DNA of 64,000 nt from Aquitalea pelogenes. Lineage in GTDB: Bacteria > Pseudomonadota > Gammaproteobacteria > Burkholderiales > Chromobacteriaceae. The DNA lies in the NCBI RefSeq assembly GCF_001515305.1, contig NZ_LNQV01000017.1, positions 1-64,000 on the forward strand, read 5' to 3'. The notes beneath the pieces were generated by a model. It had not been told where the DNA came from and did no database searches. It was given only the letters and a program-made list of their open reading frames with translations. The position numbers and the translations under genes are program-made. Shown piece by piece: positions 8,071-15,725 of the stretch (the stretch's first letter is position 1; each line of letters opens with the position of its first letter).

Positions 8071-8256
8071 CCGCCACATGAAGCCCCTGCCACTGCGCCT
8101 GCCAAAAGGCTGCTCTCTGGCAGCAAAACGGCCTACAACATAATGAAAGGCGGGTGCTTTCTTGCCGGAAAACCCGCCCCCGCCACAAGCGAAAACAAGC
8201 CGCAGGCCGTACCGGCCACCTTACCGGACAGGACCTGAGCGGCAGGAGGAGAAACC

Positions 8257-11200
8257 ATGTCGATCCGTCATGTTGATCTGGAAGAGAAATACACCGCCCC
8301 CACCGGCCAGGTGCTGATGACAGGCATCCAGGCGCTGGTTCGCCTGCCCATGCTGCAACAGGAGCTGGACCGTGCAGCCGGGCTGAATACCGCAGGCTAT
8401 GTCACCGGCTATCGTGGCTCGCCCCTGGGCAATGTCGACCAGACCATGCAGAAGGCCGAGCCCTACCTCAAGCAACACAATGTGGTGTTTCATCCCGGCC
8501 TGAACGAAGACCTGGCCGCCACCGCGGTGTGGGGTACGCAACAGGTCAACATGTTCGAAGGGGCCAAGTACGATGGCGTGTACGCCATGTGGTACGGCAA
8601 GGGCCCCGGCGTGGACCGCTCCGGCGACGTGATCAAGCACGGCAACGTGGCCGGCACCAGTGCCAAGGGCGGTGTGCTGCTGGTGGCCGGTGACGACCAC
8701 GCGGCCAAGTCCTCCACCTTTCCGCACCAGTCCGACCACATCCTGGCCGCCAGCATGATTCCGGTACTGTCCCCGTCCGGCGTGCAGGAAGTGATCGACT
8801 TCGGCCTGCACGGCTGGGCGATGAGCCGCTACTCCGGCTGCTGGGTTTCCATCAAGGCCATTTCCGACACCATCGAAAGCTCGGCGGTAGTGGACATTTC
8901 GCCGGAACGCTTCAACTTTGTCATTCCGCAGGACTTCCCCATTCCGGAAGGCGGCCTGTCCATCCGCTGGCCGGACCCGCCGCTGGTGCAGGAAAAACGC
9001 GTACTGCACCACCGCCTGTATGCCGCGCTGGCTTATGCCCGCGCCAACAAGCTCAACCACATCACGCTGGATTCGCCCAAGCCGCGTCTGGGCATCATCA
9101 CCTGTGGCAAGAGCTATCTGGACGTGATGCAGGCGCTCGACGACCTGGGCATCGACGAAGCCCTGGCCGCCGACATCGGCCTGCGCATCTTCAAGGTGGG
9201 CATGGTGTGGCCGCTGGAACCGGAAGGCGTGCGCCACTTTGCCGAAGGGCTGGATGAAATCCTGGTGGTGGAAGAAAAACGCCAGATCATCGAATACCAG
9301 TTGAAGGAACAGCTATACAACTGGCGTGATGACGTGCGCCCGCGCGTGGTGGGCAAGTTTGCCGAAAAAGGCGAATGGGCATTGCCGCACGGCGACTGGC
9401 TGCTACCCGCTGCCGGCGAGCTGACTCCGGCCATGATTGCCCGCGCCATTGCCAGCCGCCTGGCGCTGATTTTCGACAGCCCGGTGATTCACGACCGGCT
9501 GAAGTTCTACGACGAAAAAGAAGCCCAGCTGGTGAAGCCGCGCGAAGCCATTGCCCGCGTGCCGCATTACTGCTCCGGCTGTCCGCACAACACCAGCACC
9601 CGCGTGCCGGAAGGCAGCCGCGCCGTGGCCGGCATCGGCTGTCACTACATGGCGCACTGGATTGAAGGCGACAGCACCAAAACCTTCACCCAGATGGGTG
9701 GCGAGGGCATTACCTGGGTAGGCCAGGCACCGTTCACCAATACCAGACACATTTTCACCAACCTGGGTGACGGCACCTACTTCCACTCCGGCCTGCTGGC
9801 CATCCGCGCGGCGGTGGCGGCCAAGGTCAACATTACCTACAAGCTGCTGTACAACGACGCGGTGGCCATGACCGGCGGTCAGCATGTGGATGGCTATCTG
9901 GACGTGCCGATGATTACCCGCCAGCTGGCGGCCGAAGGCGTCAAGCGCATCGTCATCACCAGTGACGACCCGGACAAATACCAGAGCGTGCAAGGCCTCG
10001 CTCCCGGCGTGGACGTGTTCCACCGCCGCGAACTGGACCGCCTGCAAAAAGAGCTGCGTGAAACCGAAGGCACCACCGTGCTGATTCACGACCAGACCTG
10101 CGCCGCAGAAAAACGCCGTCGCCGCAAACGCGGTGAATTCCCCGACCCGGCCAAGCGCGCCTTCATCAACGAAAAAGTGTGCGAAGGCTGTGGCGACTGC
10201 AGCAAGAAATCCGGCTGCCTGTCGGTGCTGCCGGTGGAAACGGCACTGGGCCGCAAACGCAAGATCGACCAGTCCAGCTGCAACAAGGACTACTCCTGCG
10301 TGGAAGGCTTCTGCCCCAGCTTTGTCACCGTGGAAGGCGGCAAACTGAAAAAGCAAAGCGGTGCCGCCGCCACGCTGGACAGCATGCCCACCCTGCCTGC
10401 GCCGCAGATTCCGGCGCTTGAAGACCCGTTCAGCATCATGATTACCGGCGTGGGCGGCACCGGTGTGGTCACCATCGGCCAGGTACTGGGCATGGCCGCC
10501 TATCTGGACAACAAGGGCGTTACCGTACTGGACATGGCAGGCCTCGCACAAAAAGGCGGCTCGGTGTGGTCGCACGTGCGTATTGCCAACAGCCAGCAGC
10601 AACTGCATGCCGTGCGCATTGCCGCTGGCGATGCCAACCTGGTGCTGGGCTGTGACCTGGTGGTCACCGCCGCGGAGGAAGCACTGGCCAAGATGCGCGA
10701 GGGCTTCAGCCACGCCATCGTCAACAGCTACGAATCCCCTACCAGCGCTTTCCTGAAGAACCCGGACGTACGCTTCCCCAGCCGTGCCATGAAGGATGCG
10801 GTGATCGAATCGGTCGGTGCCGGCCGCTTCTGGGAAGTCAATGCCACCCGTCTGGCCACCGCGCTGATGGGCGATGCCATTGCCAGCAATATGTTCATGC
10901 TGGGTTACGCCTGGCAGAAGGGCCTGGTGCCGGTGAGCGAAGAAGCGCTGATGGAAGCCATCCGCCTGAATGGCGCTGCGGTGAAATTCAATCAGCAGGC
11001 CTTTATCTGGGGGCGTCATGCCGCCCACGATCCGGGCCGGGTGGAAGCACTCACCAACCCGTCTTCCGTGGTGCAGTTTGTTCCACGTGAAACGCTGGAT
11101 GGCGTACTGCATCACCGCGCCAAGGAACTGCTGAACTACCAGAACCAGGCACTGGCCGAGCGTTACAAAGCGCTGGTGGGCAAGGTTCAGGCAGCGGAAC

Positions 11201-11733
11201 AAGGGCTGAACCCGGCCAGCAGCAGCCTGTCGCTGGCGGTGGCCCGTGCCTACTTCCATGTGCTGGCCTACAAGGACGAGTACGAAGTAGCCCGCCTGTA
11301 CACCGACGGCGACTTCCTGCGCGAGCTTGCCAGCCAGTTCGAAGGTGATTACCAGCTGCGTTTCCATATTGGTGCCAGCTGGGTTACCGGTGGCGTGGCC
11401 AAGAAAATCGCCTTCGGCCCCTGGCTGTTCAAGGGCATGAAGTTGCTGGCCAAGCTGCGCTTCTTGCGTGGCACTGCACTGGACCCGTTTGGCTGGCAGT
11501 CCGACCGCAAACTGGAACGCCGGCTGATTACCGAGTTCGAGCAGCTGGTTGACGGCCTGCTGTCTGGTTTGAGCCTGGACAATCTGGCAACGGCTACCGA
11601 GCTGGTGAAGCTATACGAAGGCGTGCGTGGCTTTGGTCACATCAAGGAAGCGGCCTATCGTCAGGCCAGTGACAAACAGAAAACCTTGCTGGAGCAGTTT
11701 CGCCAGCAGGCCGGCAAACGCAAGGTAGCCTGA
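8257..11733 (+). CDS. Fused indolepyruvate ferredoxin oxidoreductase
   Basis: This 1158-residue protein fuses the alpha and beta parts of the indolepyruvate/2-oxoacid:ferredoxin oxidoreductase family, thiamine-diphosphate enzymes that oxidatively decarboxylate aryl-pyruvates to acyl-CoA in amino-acid catabolism. The N-terminal pyrimidine-binding part (GYVTGYRGSPLGNVD) is followed by YCSGCPHNTSTR near 438, the diphosphate-binding region, and cysteines C-EGC-GDC-SKKSGC near 645 with further cysteines downstream that could bind iron-sulfur clusters. The gamma-type domain begins ITGVGGTGVVTIGQ near 729. AGGAGG lies just upstream. It is monocistronic with its own terminator. Substrate preference is inferred from the family. 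Confidence 0.88.
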   Translation: MSIRHVDLEEKYTAPTGQVLMTGIQALVRLPMLQQELDRAAGLNTAGYVTGYRGSPLGNVDQTMQKAEPYLKQHNVVFHPGLNEDLAATAVWGTQQVNMFEGAKYDGVYAMWYGKGPGVDRSGDVIKHGNVAGTSAKGGVLLVAGDDHAAKSSTFPHQSDHILAASMIPVLSPSGVQEVIDFGLHGWAMSRYSGCWVSIKAISDTIESSAVVDISPERFNFVIPQDFPIPEGGLSIRWPDPPLVQEKRVLHHRLYAALAYARANKLNHITLDSPKPRLGIITCGKSYLDVMQALDDLGIDEALAADIGLRIFKVGMVWPLEPEGVRHFAEGLDEILVVEEKRQIIEYQLKEQLYNWRDDVRPRVVGKFAEKGEWALPHGDWLLPAAGELTPAMIARAIASRLALIFDSPVIHDRLKFYDEKEAQLVKPREAIARVPHYCSGCPHNTSTRVPEGSRAVAGIGCHYMAHWIEGDSTKTFTQMGGEGITWVGQAPFTNTRHIFTNLGDGTYFHSGLLAIRAAVAAKVNITYKLLYNDAVAMTGGQHVDGYLDVPMITRQLAAEGVKRIVITSDDPDKYQSVQGLAPGVDVFHRRELDRLQKELRETEGTTVLIHDQTCAAEKRRRRKRGEFPDPAKRAFINEKVCEGCGDCSKKSGCLSVLPVETALGRKRKIDQSSCNKDYSCVEGFCPSFVTVEGGKLKKQSGAAATLDSMPTLPAPQIPALEDPFSIMITGVGGTGVVTIGQVLGMAAYLDNKGVTVLDMAGLAQKGGSVWSHVRIANSQQQLHAVRIAAGDANLVLGCDLVVTAAEEALAKMREGFSHAIVNSYESPTSAFLKNPDVRFPSRAMKDAVIESVGAGRFWEVNATRLATALMGDAIASNMFMLGYAWQKGLVPVSEEALMEAIRLNGAAVKFNQQAFIWGRHAAHDPGRVEALTNPSSVVQFVPRETLDGVLHHRAKELLNYQNQALAERYKALVGKVQAAEQGLNPASSSLSLAVARAYFHVLAYKDEYEVARLYTDGDFLRELASQFEGDYQLRFHIGASWVTGGVAKKIAFGPWLFKGMKLLAKLRFLRGTALDPFGWQSDRKLERRLITEFEQLVDGLLSGLSLDNLATATELVKLYEGVRGFGHIKEAAYRQASDKQKTLLEQFRQQAGKRKVA

Positions 11734-11774
11734 TGGATTTGTGAGTGTTGTAGCAGTAAAGAGAGGGTGGTTCA

Positions 11775-11806
11775 GGCGCGGATGACATCATCCGCGCCCT
11801 TTTTTT
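11775..11806 (+). terminator. Rho-independent terminator after the oxidoreductase gene
   Basis: An 11-bp GC-rich stem, GGCGCGGATGA (11775-11785) with TCATCCGCGCC (11788-11798), is followed by a run of seven T. It ends the plus-strand transcript. Confidence 0.85.
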
Positions 11807-11884
11807 GATCAAAAAATCCCGGTTCTGGTGAATCACTGCACTGTTTCAAGGCAGTGCCGATGCGACAAAAGCCTCGCTGGGCCA

Positions 11885-12124
11885 TCAGGACAGCATCAGG
11901 CTCAGGCGGCGCGCTTCATCCAGCGCCTGGTCCACACCATTGTATTCATCCTGCCAGACCCAGATGCCATGAACCGCATCCAGCGCCTCCACCAGCCACA
12001 GCCGGCCATTGCTGCCCAGTGCCACCTGACGGGCACGCACCGGACGACGGTAGTTGAACATCACGATATCACTGGTTTTTTGCACAGCGGGGGTATGCTT
12101 GCGCGGGCTTGAAAAGAAGGGCAT
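11885..12124 (-). CDS. Conserved-looking small hypothetical protein
   Basis: This 79-residue protein has a perfect AGGAGG ribosome binding site before the ATG at 12124. It begins MPFFSSPRKHTPAV, has a basic middle (FNYRRPVRARQVALG) and ends with an acidic helix-like stretch (GVDQALDEARRLSLMLS). The segment RLWLVEALDAVHGIWVWQDEY is rich in tryptophan. I recognise no domain. It is divergent from the NYN-LOTUS gene and convergent with the oxidoreductase gene. Confidence 0.65.
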   Translation of the reverse strand: MPFFSSPRKHTPAVQKTSDIVMFNYRRPVRARQVALGSNGRLWLVEALDAVHGIWVWQDEYNGVDQALDEARRLSLMLS

Positions 12125-12296
12125 GGCGAAACCTCCTGTTGGGCGATATGCCACTGTTGGTACAGCAAATGCCGTGCCAGCTTTGTGCAAGGCAACATGA
12201 AAAGCCAGCGCAGCCGTCTGATCACAAGCTGCACAGTTTTTGACGTCCGCTTGCCTGCGGCTTAGCATGACCCATTGCTCCACGGGAACCGCGTGC

Positions 12297-13190
12297 ATGG
12301 AAAACCGCAAACTCGCTGTACTGATTGACGCCGACAATGCCCAGGCCAGCCTCACCGCCGAACTGCTGGCCGAAGTGGCCAAATACGGCACCGCCATTGT
12401 CAAGCGCGCCTATGGCGACTGGACCACCACCCAGCTCAAGAGCTGGAAAGAGGTACTGCACAAACACGCCATTCACCCCATTCAGCAGTTTGCCTACACC
12501 AGCGGCAAGAACTCCACCGACTCGGCCCTCATCATCGACGCCATGGATTTGCTGTACACCGGCAACTTCGATGGCTTCTGCCTGGTGTCATCCGACAGCG
12601 ACTTCACCCGGCTGGCCACCCGCCTGCGCGAAGGCGGGCTCACTGTCATCGGCATCGGCGAAAAATCCAAGACACCGCGCCCCTTCATCGCCGCCTGCGA
12701 CAAGTTCGTGTTTACCGAAATCCTGCGCCCGGAAAAAACACCGGAGGTGGCAGTCAGCAGCGACAAGCCCAAGGCACGCAGCACGCGCCAAAGCAAGAGC
12801 AAACCCGCAGCACCCAGGGACATCCACCCGCTGCAGGCCATGTTCACCTCTGCCATCGACGCGGTGGCACGGGAAAGCGGCTGGGCCGAGCTATCCGCCG
12901 TGGGGTCTTACATCGCCAAGAACGACCCTTCGTTCGACCCGCGCAATTACGGCCATTCGCGCCTGTCGCAAATGGTGAAAAAACTGGATTTCCTCACCGT
13001 GCAGGAGCAGCGCAACGGCTCCAAGCTGCACAGCGAAATCCGGCTCAAGGAAATCGACAGCAGCGAGACGGCCAACAACACGGCGGCAAAACCGGACAGC
13101 ACAGAGTCAGCCAGCACCGGCAAGCCGGCCAGCGTGCGTAAAAAACGCAGCCCGCGCAAGAAAACCGATACCCCGGCCGAACAAGGCTGA
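12297..13190 (+). CDS. NYN-domain nuclease with OST-HTH/LOTUS domain
   Basis: This 297-residue protein starts with a PIN-like NYN domain of the LabA/DUF88 type: LAVLIDADNAQ at 6-16 (D11, D13), STDSALIIDAMDLL at 73-86 (D75, D81) and VSSDSDF at 97-103 (D100, D102), the acidic cluster expected of a metal-dependent RNase. Residues about 180-245 form an OST-HTH (LOTUS) domain, a putative RNA-binding winged helix. The C-terminus is a low-complexity lysine/arginine/serine tail. The target is unknown. I chose the ATG at 12297 because the NYN core starts immediately after it. Confidence 0.82.
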   Translation: MENRKLAVLIDADNAQASLTAELLAEVAKYGTAIVKRAYGDWTTTQLKSWKEVLHKHAIHPIQQFAYTSGKNSTDSALIIDAMDLLYTGNFDGFCLVSSDSDFTRLATRLREGGLTVIGIGEKSKTPRPFIAACDKFVFTEILRPEKTPEVAVSSDKPKARSTRQSKSKPAAPRDIHPLQAMFTSAIDAVARESGWAELSAVGSYIAKNDPSFDPRNYGHSRLSQMVKKLDFLTVQEQRNGSKLHSEIRLKEIDSSETANNTAAKPDSTESASTGKPASVRKKRSPRKKTDTPAEQG

Positions 13191-13250
13191 AACAGACTAT
13201 CGGCCGTGGCACTGCCCTGCCCGGCCACCAAGCAAGCAAGAGGAGAAACC

Positions 13251-13763
13251 ATGCAAATTCGTGATGCCAAGCTGGAAGATCTGGCCGTCATCCTGGATAT
13301 CTACAACGAGGTGATTGCCACCTCCACCGCCATCTACAATGACGACCCGCTCAATCCCGGCGAGTTTGCCGTCTGGTTCCAGGACCGTCTGGCCGCAGGC
13401 TATCCGGTGCTGGTAGCCGAAGAAAACGGCGAAATCCTGGGCTTTTCCAGTTTTGGCGATTTCCGCCCGCGCCCCGGTTTCCGCTTTACCGTGGAGCACA
13501 GCGTGCACTTGGCCCCGGCCGCCCGTGGCAAGGGCATTGGCAGCGCTCTGGTCAGCGCCCTGTTCCCGCGCGCGCAGGCGCTGGGCAAGCACACCATGCT
13601 GGGCGCGGTGGATGCCGCCAATGAAGGCTCGATCCGCTTTCACGAAAAACTGGGCTTCATCAAGGTGGGCGTGCTGCCGCAGGTGGGTTTCAAGTTTGGC
13701 CGCTGGCTGGACCTGGTCTACATGCAGAAATTCATCGACGGCCAGAGCGAAGGCCCGGCCTGA
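13251..13763 (+). CDS. GNAT acetyltransferase, phosphinothricin-acetyltransferase (Pat/YncA) type
   Basis: This 170-residue acetyltransferase has the Pat/YncA subfamily layout: MQIRDAKLEDLAVILDIYNE at the start, a TSTAIYNDDPL segment, RPGFRFTVEHSVHL and the acetyl-CoA loop RGKGIGSAL. It ends with the typical VGFKFGRWLDLVYMQ. Family members acetylate phosphinothricin, methionine sulfone or related amines, so the substrate is only a subfamily inference. The GAGGAGAAACC ribosome binding site supports the ATG at 13251. It follows the NYN-LOTUS gene by 60 bases and may share its transcript. Confidence 0.85.
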   Translation: MQIRDAKLEDLAVILDIYNEVIATSTAIYNDDPLNPGEFAVWFQDRLAAGYPVLVAEENGEILGFSSFGDFRPRPGFRFTVEHSVHLAPAARGKGIGSALVSALFPRAQALGKHTMLGAVDAANEGSIRFHEKLGFIKVGVLPQVGFKFGRWLDLVYMQKFIDGQSEGPA

Positions 13764-13790
13764 TCAACAAGCTGGCTGCCCGGCAGGCAG

Positions 13791-13860
13791 CCTTCCGGTC
13801 TACTCCCTTCCCCCCGCCCTTGCCCTGCAAGGGTGCCTCGCCTTCCTTACCGAAGGCGAG
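13791..13860 (-). repeat. Dispersed intergenic repeat, copy 3 (short)
   Basis: This shortened relative of the repeats at 2121 and 19667 keeps the C-rich tract and the terminal hairpin. The hairpin at 13837-13860 has stem CTCGCCTTC/GAAGGCGAG. Stem position 6 is a C-G pair here and a T-A pair in the other two copies, a compensatory change. An internal stem CCCTTGC/GCAAGGG is present only here. It lies between the convergent acetyltransferase and pyrI genes. Confidence 0.7.
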
Positions 13861-13868
13861 AATAAAGA

Positions 13869-13896
13869 AAAACGCCGCAGTTTCCTGCGGCGTTTT
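13869..13896. terminator. Bidirectional terminator between the acetyltransferase and pyrI genes
   Basis: AAAACGCCGCAG (13869-13880), loop TTTC, CTGCGGCGTTTT (13885-13896). A-rich and T-rich flanks on both sides suit termination of both convergent transcripts. Confidence 0.85.
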
Positions 13897-13965
13897 CTGT
13901 TCTGCTACTGCGCTGTTGAAACAGCGTCCGTTCTTGAAGTTCTCTATTCTCTGCCTCTGCACGAC

Positions 13966-14424
13966 TTAGCGCACGACTGCAACAATATCCTTACTGAACA
14001 CCTTTTCGCAATACTTGCATTTCATTTTCACGTCCTTGGATTGTGCGCGTACCGAGAAAAAGCTCTTCACCGGTTCGGCATGCGAGATGCAATTGGAGTT
14101 GGGGCAGGCAAAAATGCCTTCGATGCTTTCCGGCAATTCCAGCTTGTGCTTCTTCACCACTTCGAAGTTGTCGATCACGTTCACCGTGGCCTTGGGGGCA
14201 AACAGGGCCAGTTCGTTGGCCTGTTCTTCGGTCAGCGCCACGTTTTCCACCTTGATGATGTCCTTGGCACCCATGTGGCGCGAGGACAGGTTCAGGCCAA
14301 CGGTAATGCGCTCGCCGGTTTCGGCCAGCTTGAACAGACGCAGGATGTTGACGCCCTGCCCGGCCGGGATGTGGTCGATGACGGTGCCTTGTTTCAGGGC
14401 TTCGACGGTACGGGTGTATTGCAT
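13966..14424 (-). CDS. pyrI: Aspartate carbamoyltransferase regulatory subunit PyrI
   Basis: This 152-residue protein matches PyrI, the regulatory chain that binds CTP/ATP and assembles with PyrB in aspartate transcarbamoylase, the first committed enzyme of pyrimidine synthesis. The four zinc-binding cysteines are present as C107-PNSN-C112 and C136-KY-C139, two residues earlier than in E. coli. The allosteric-domain segment [18 protein letters not shown] is intact. It follows pyrB by 18 bases in one operon, so both come under the upstream attenuator. Confidence 0.95.
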   Translation of the reverse strand: MQYTRTVEALKQGTVIDHIPAGQGVNILRLFKLAETGERITVGLNLSSRHMGAKDIIKVENVALTEEQANELALFAPKATVNVIDNFEVVKKHKLELPESIEGIFACPNSNCISHAEPVKSFFSVRAQSKDVKMKCKYCEKVFSKDIVAVVR

Positions 14425-14442
14425 GATGTTTCCTTCCCTGAT

Positions 14443-15363
14443 TTAGACGGTTTCGTTCAGTACCAGCGACAGCAGCGCCTGACGGGCATACACACCGTTC
14501 TTGGCCTGCTCGAAGTAATAGGCATGCGGGGTGGCATCCACATCCACGGTGATTTCATCCACACGCGGCAGCGGGTGCATCACCTTCATATTGGTGCGCG
14601 CGGTCTTCAGCATGTCGGCACGCAACACGAACTGGCCCTGGATTTTCTTGAACTCGGCTTCGTCAAAGCGTTCGCGCTGCACACGGGTCATGTACATGAT
14701 GTCCACCAGCGGAATCACATCGTCCAGGCTGTCCACCAGGGTGTATTCAATGCCCTTTTCGTCCAGTTCTTCACAAATGTACTCCGGCATGGCCAGCTGT
14801 TCCGGCGCAACAAAGTAGAAGCGTGCACCAAACAACGACAGCGCCTGGGTCAGCGAATGCACGGTACGGCCGTATTTCAGGTCGCCGACAAAGGCGATGG
14901 TGAGGTTTTCCAGCGTGCCCTGGGTTTCACGGATGGTGAACAGGTCCAGCAGGGTTTGCGTGGGGTGCTGGTTGGAGCCGTCGCCACCGTTGATCACCGG
15001 TACGCTGGAGAACTCGCTGGCCAGTCGCGCCGCGCCTTCCTTGGGGTGGCGCATCACCACGGCATCGGCATAGGAGCTGATGATCTTGATGGAGTCGGCC
15101 AGGGTTTCGCCCTTCTTGGCGCTGGTATTGCCACCGTCGGCAAAGCCGATGATGTCGCCACCCAGGCGCTGTACCGCGGTTTCGAAGGACAGGCGGGTAC
15201 GGGTGGACGGCTCGAAGAAACAGCTGCCCACCAGCTTGCCTTGCAGCAGGTCGTTGCGCGGATTGCGTTTGAGCTTGCCCGCCGTTTCAACCACGAGCTC
15301 AAGCTCCTCGCGTGAGAAATCCGGGATGGAAATGATGTGTTTCCGATAGAGCGGGTTTGCCAT
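14443..15363 (-). CDS. pyrB: Aspartate carbamoyltransferase catalytic subunit PyrB
   Basis: This 306-residue catalytic chain condenses carbamoyl phosphate with aspartate. The carbamoyl-phosphate signature [13 protein letters not shown] is at 49-61. Conserved [16 protein letters not shown] and [10 protein letters not shown] segments follow at the usual spacing. I chose the ATG at 15363, after AGGACCCCTATC, because the protein proper begins [12 protein letters not shown]. An in-frame ATG at 15432 sits inside the attenuator stem and is unlikely to be used. It is co-transcribed with pyrI. Confidence 0.95.
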   Translation of the reverse strand: MANPLYRKHIISIPDFSREELELVVETAGKLKRNPRNDLLQGKLVGSCFFEPSTRTRLSFETAVQRLGGDIIGFADGGNTSAKKGETLADSIKIISSYADAVVMRHPKEGAARLASEFSSVPVINGGDGSNQHPTQTLLDLFTIRETQGTLENLTIAFVGDLKYGRTVHSLTQALSLFGARFYFVAPEQLAMPEYICEELDEKGIEYTLVDSLDDVIPLVDIMYMTRVQRERFDEAEFKKIQGQFVLRADMLKTARTNMKVMHPLPRVDEITVDVDATPHAYYFEQAKNGVYARQALLSLVLNETV

Positions 15364-15411
15364 GATAGGGGTCCTTGGTTCTGCGAATTCTGCGAATGTT
15401 GTTTTGCCCAT

Positions 15412-15447
15412 AAAAAAAAAGCCCCTGAACAATCAGGAGCTTTTTTT
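15412..15447 (-). terminator. Terminator-like attenuator in the pyrBI leader
   Basis: Read on the minus strand, AGCTCCTGA, loop TTGT, then TCAGGGGCT form a nine-position stem with one mismatch, followed directly by a long T run (15412-15419 and flanking). It lies 50 bases upstream of pyrB and downstream of the probable promoter, so full-length pyrBI mRNA must read through it. The layout matches UTP-sensitive attenuation of pyrBI in enterobacteria; the mechanism is inferred here. Confidence 0.7.
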
Positions 15448-15552
15448 CTGGAATAGCCGGGGTTCGGGAACAGTCAGGCCTTGCAGCAACGCTTTTGCGC
15501 CACCGTCGCGGGTGGTGGTGAGGCGGGTGACAACAACTGCAAATGGCGACAA
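15433..15552 (-). CDS. Putative pyrBI leader peptide (39 codons)
   Basis: A TTG start at 15552 sits 5 bases after GGAGGAG and opens a 39-codon frame beginning (M)SPFAVVVTRLTTTRDGG. It ends ...RLFQKKSS, with its stop codon inside the attenuator hairpin. Length and stop position resemble the E. coli PyrL leader peptide, whose translating ribosome prevents hairpin formation when UTP is low. The same frame can be extended to an ATG at 15621, but one candidate promoter would exclude that start. The peptide sequence itself is not similar to PyrL that I can see. Confidence 0.5.
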   Translation of the reverse strand: MSPFAVVVTRLTTTRDGGAKALLQGLTVPEPRLFQKKSS

Positions 15553-15578
15553 GACGGCTCCTCCGAACAAACCCCGCG

Positions 15579-15629
15579 ATTCTAATCCCAAACCTTGCGC
15601 TTGATAAGAGCGGTGTCGCATTTTGCCAA
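15579..15629 (-). promoter_or_regulatory. Candidate pyrBI promoters
   Basis: Two overlapping sigma-70-like sets read on the minus strand: TTGGCA (15624-15629) with TATCAA (15601-15606), spacer 17; and TTATCA (15602-15607) with TAGAAT (15579-15584), spacer 17. Both lie between the upstream chemoreceptor terminator and the leader frame. I cannot choose between them from sequence alone. Confidence 0.45.
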
Positions 15630-15676
15630 TTCCATGACCCCAGGCATGTTGATCGGCCAATTCAGCGCACAAACAA

Positions 15677-15700
15677 AACGCCACCCCGGAGGGTGGCGTT
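15677..15700 (-). terminator. Terminator of the chemoreceptor gene
   Basis: Stem AACGCCACCC/GGGTGGCGTT (15677-15686 and 15691-15700) with loop CGGA. On the minus strand it is followed by TTTTGTTTG. It separates the chemoreceptor from the pyr leader. Confidence 0.85.
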
Positions 15701-15725
15701 GTCATCATCAGCCGACAATCAGCAA

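Noticed and set aside
9403-11367. Long open frame antisense to the indolepyruvate oxidoreductase
   Set aside because: It is His/Gly/Ala-rich, without domain features, and is explained by third-position GC bias of the real gene.
13453-15315. 620-codon frame overlapping an acetyltransferase gene and opposite pyrBI
   Set aside because: It runs through two terminators and two well-conserved genes on the other strand.
15433-15708. Ninety-one-codon version of the pyr leader frame
   Set aside because: Its ATG lies upstream of both candidate promoters, next to the chemoreceptor terminator; only the shorter downstream part is plausible.
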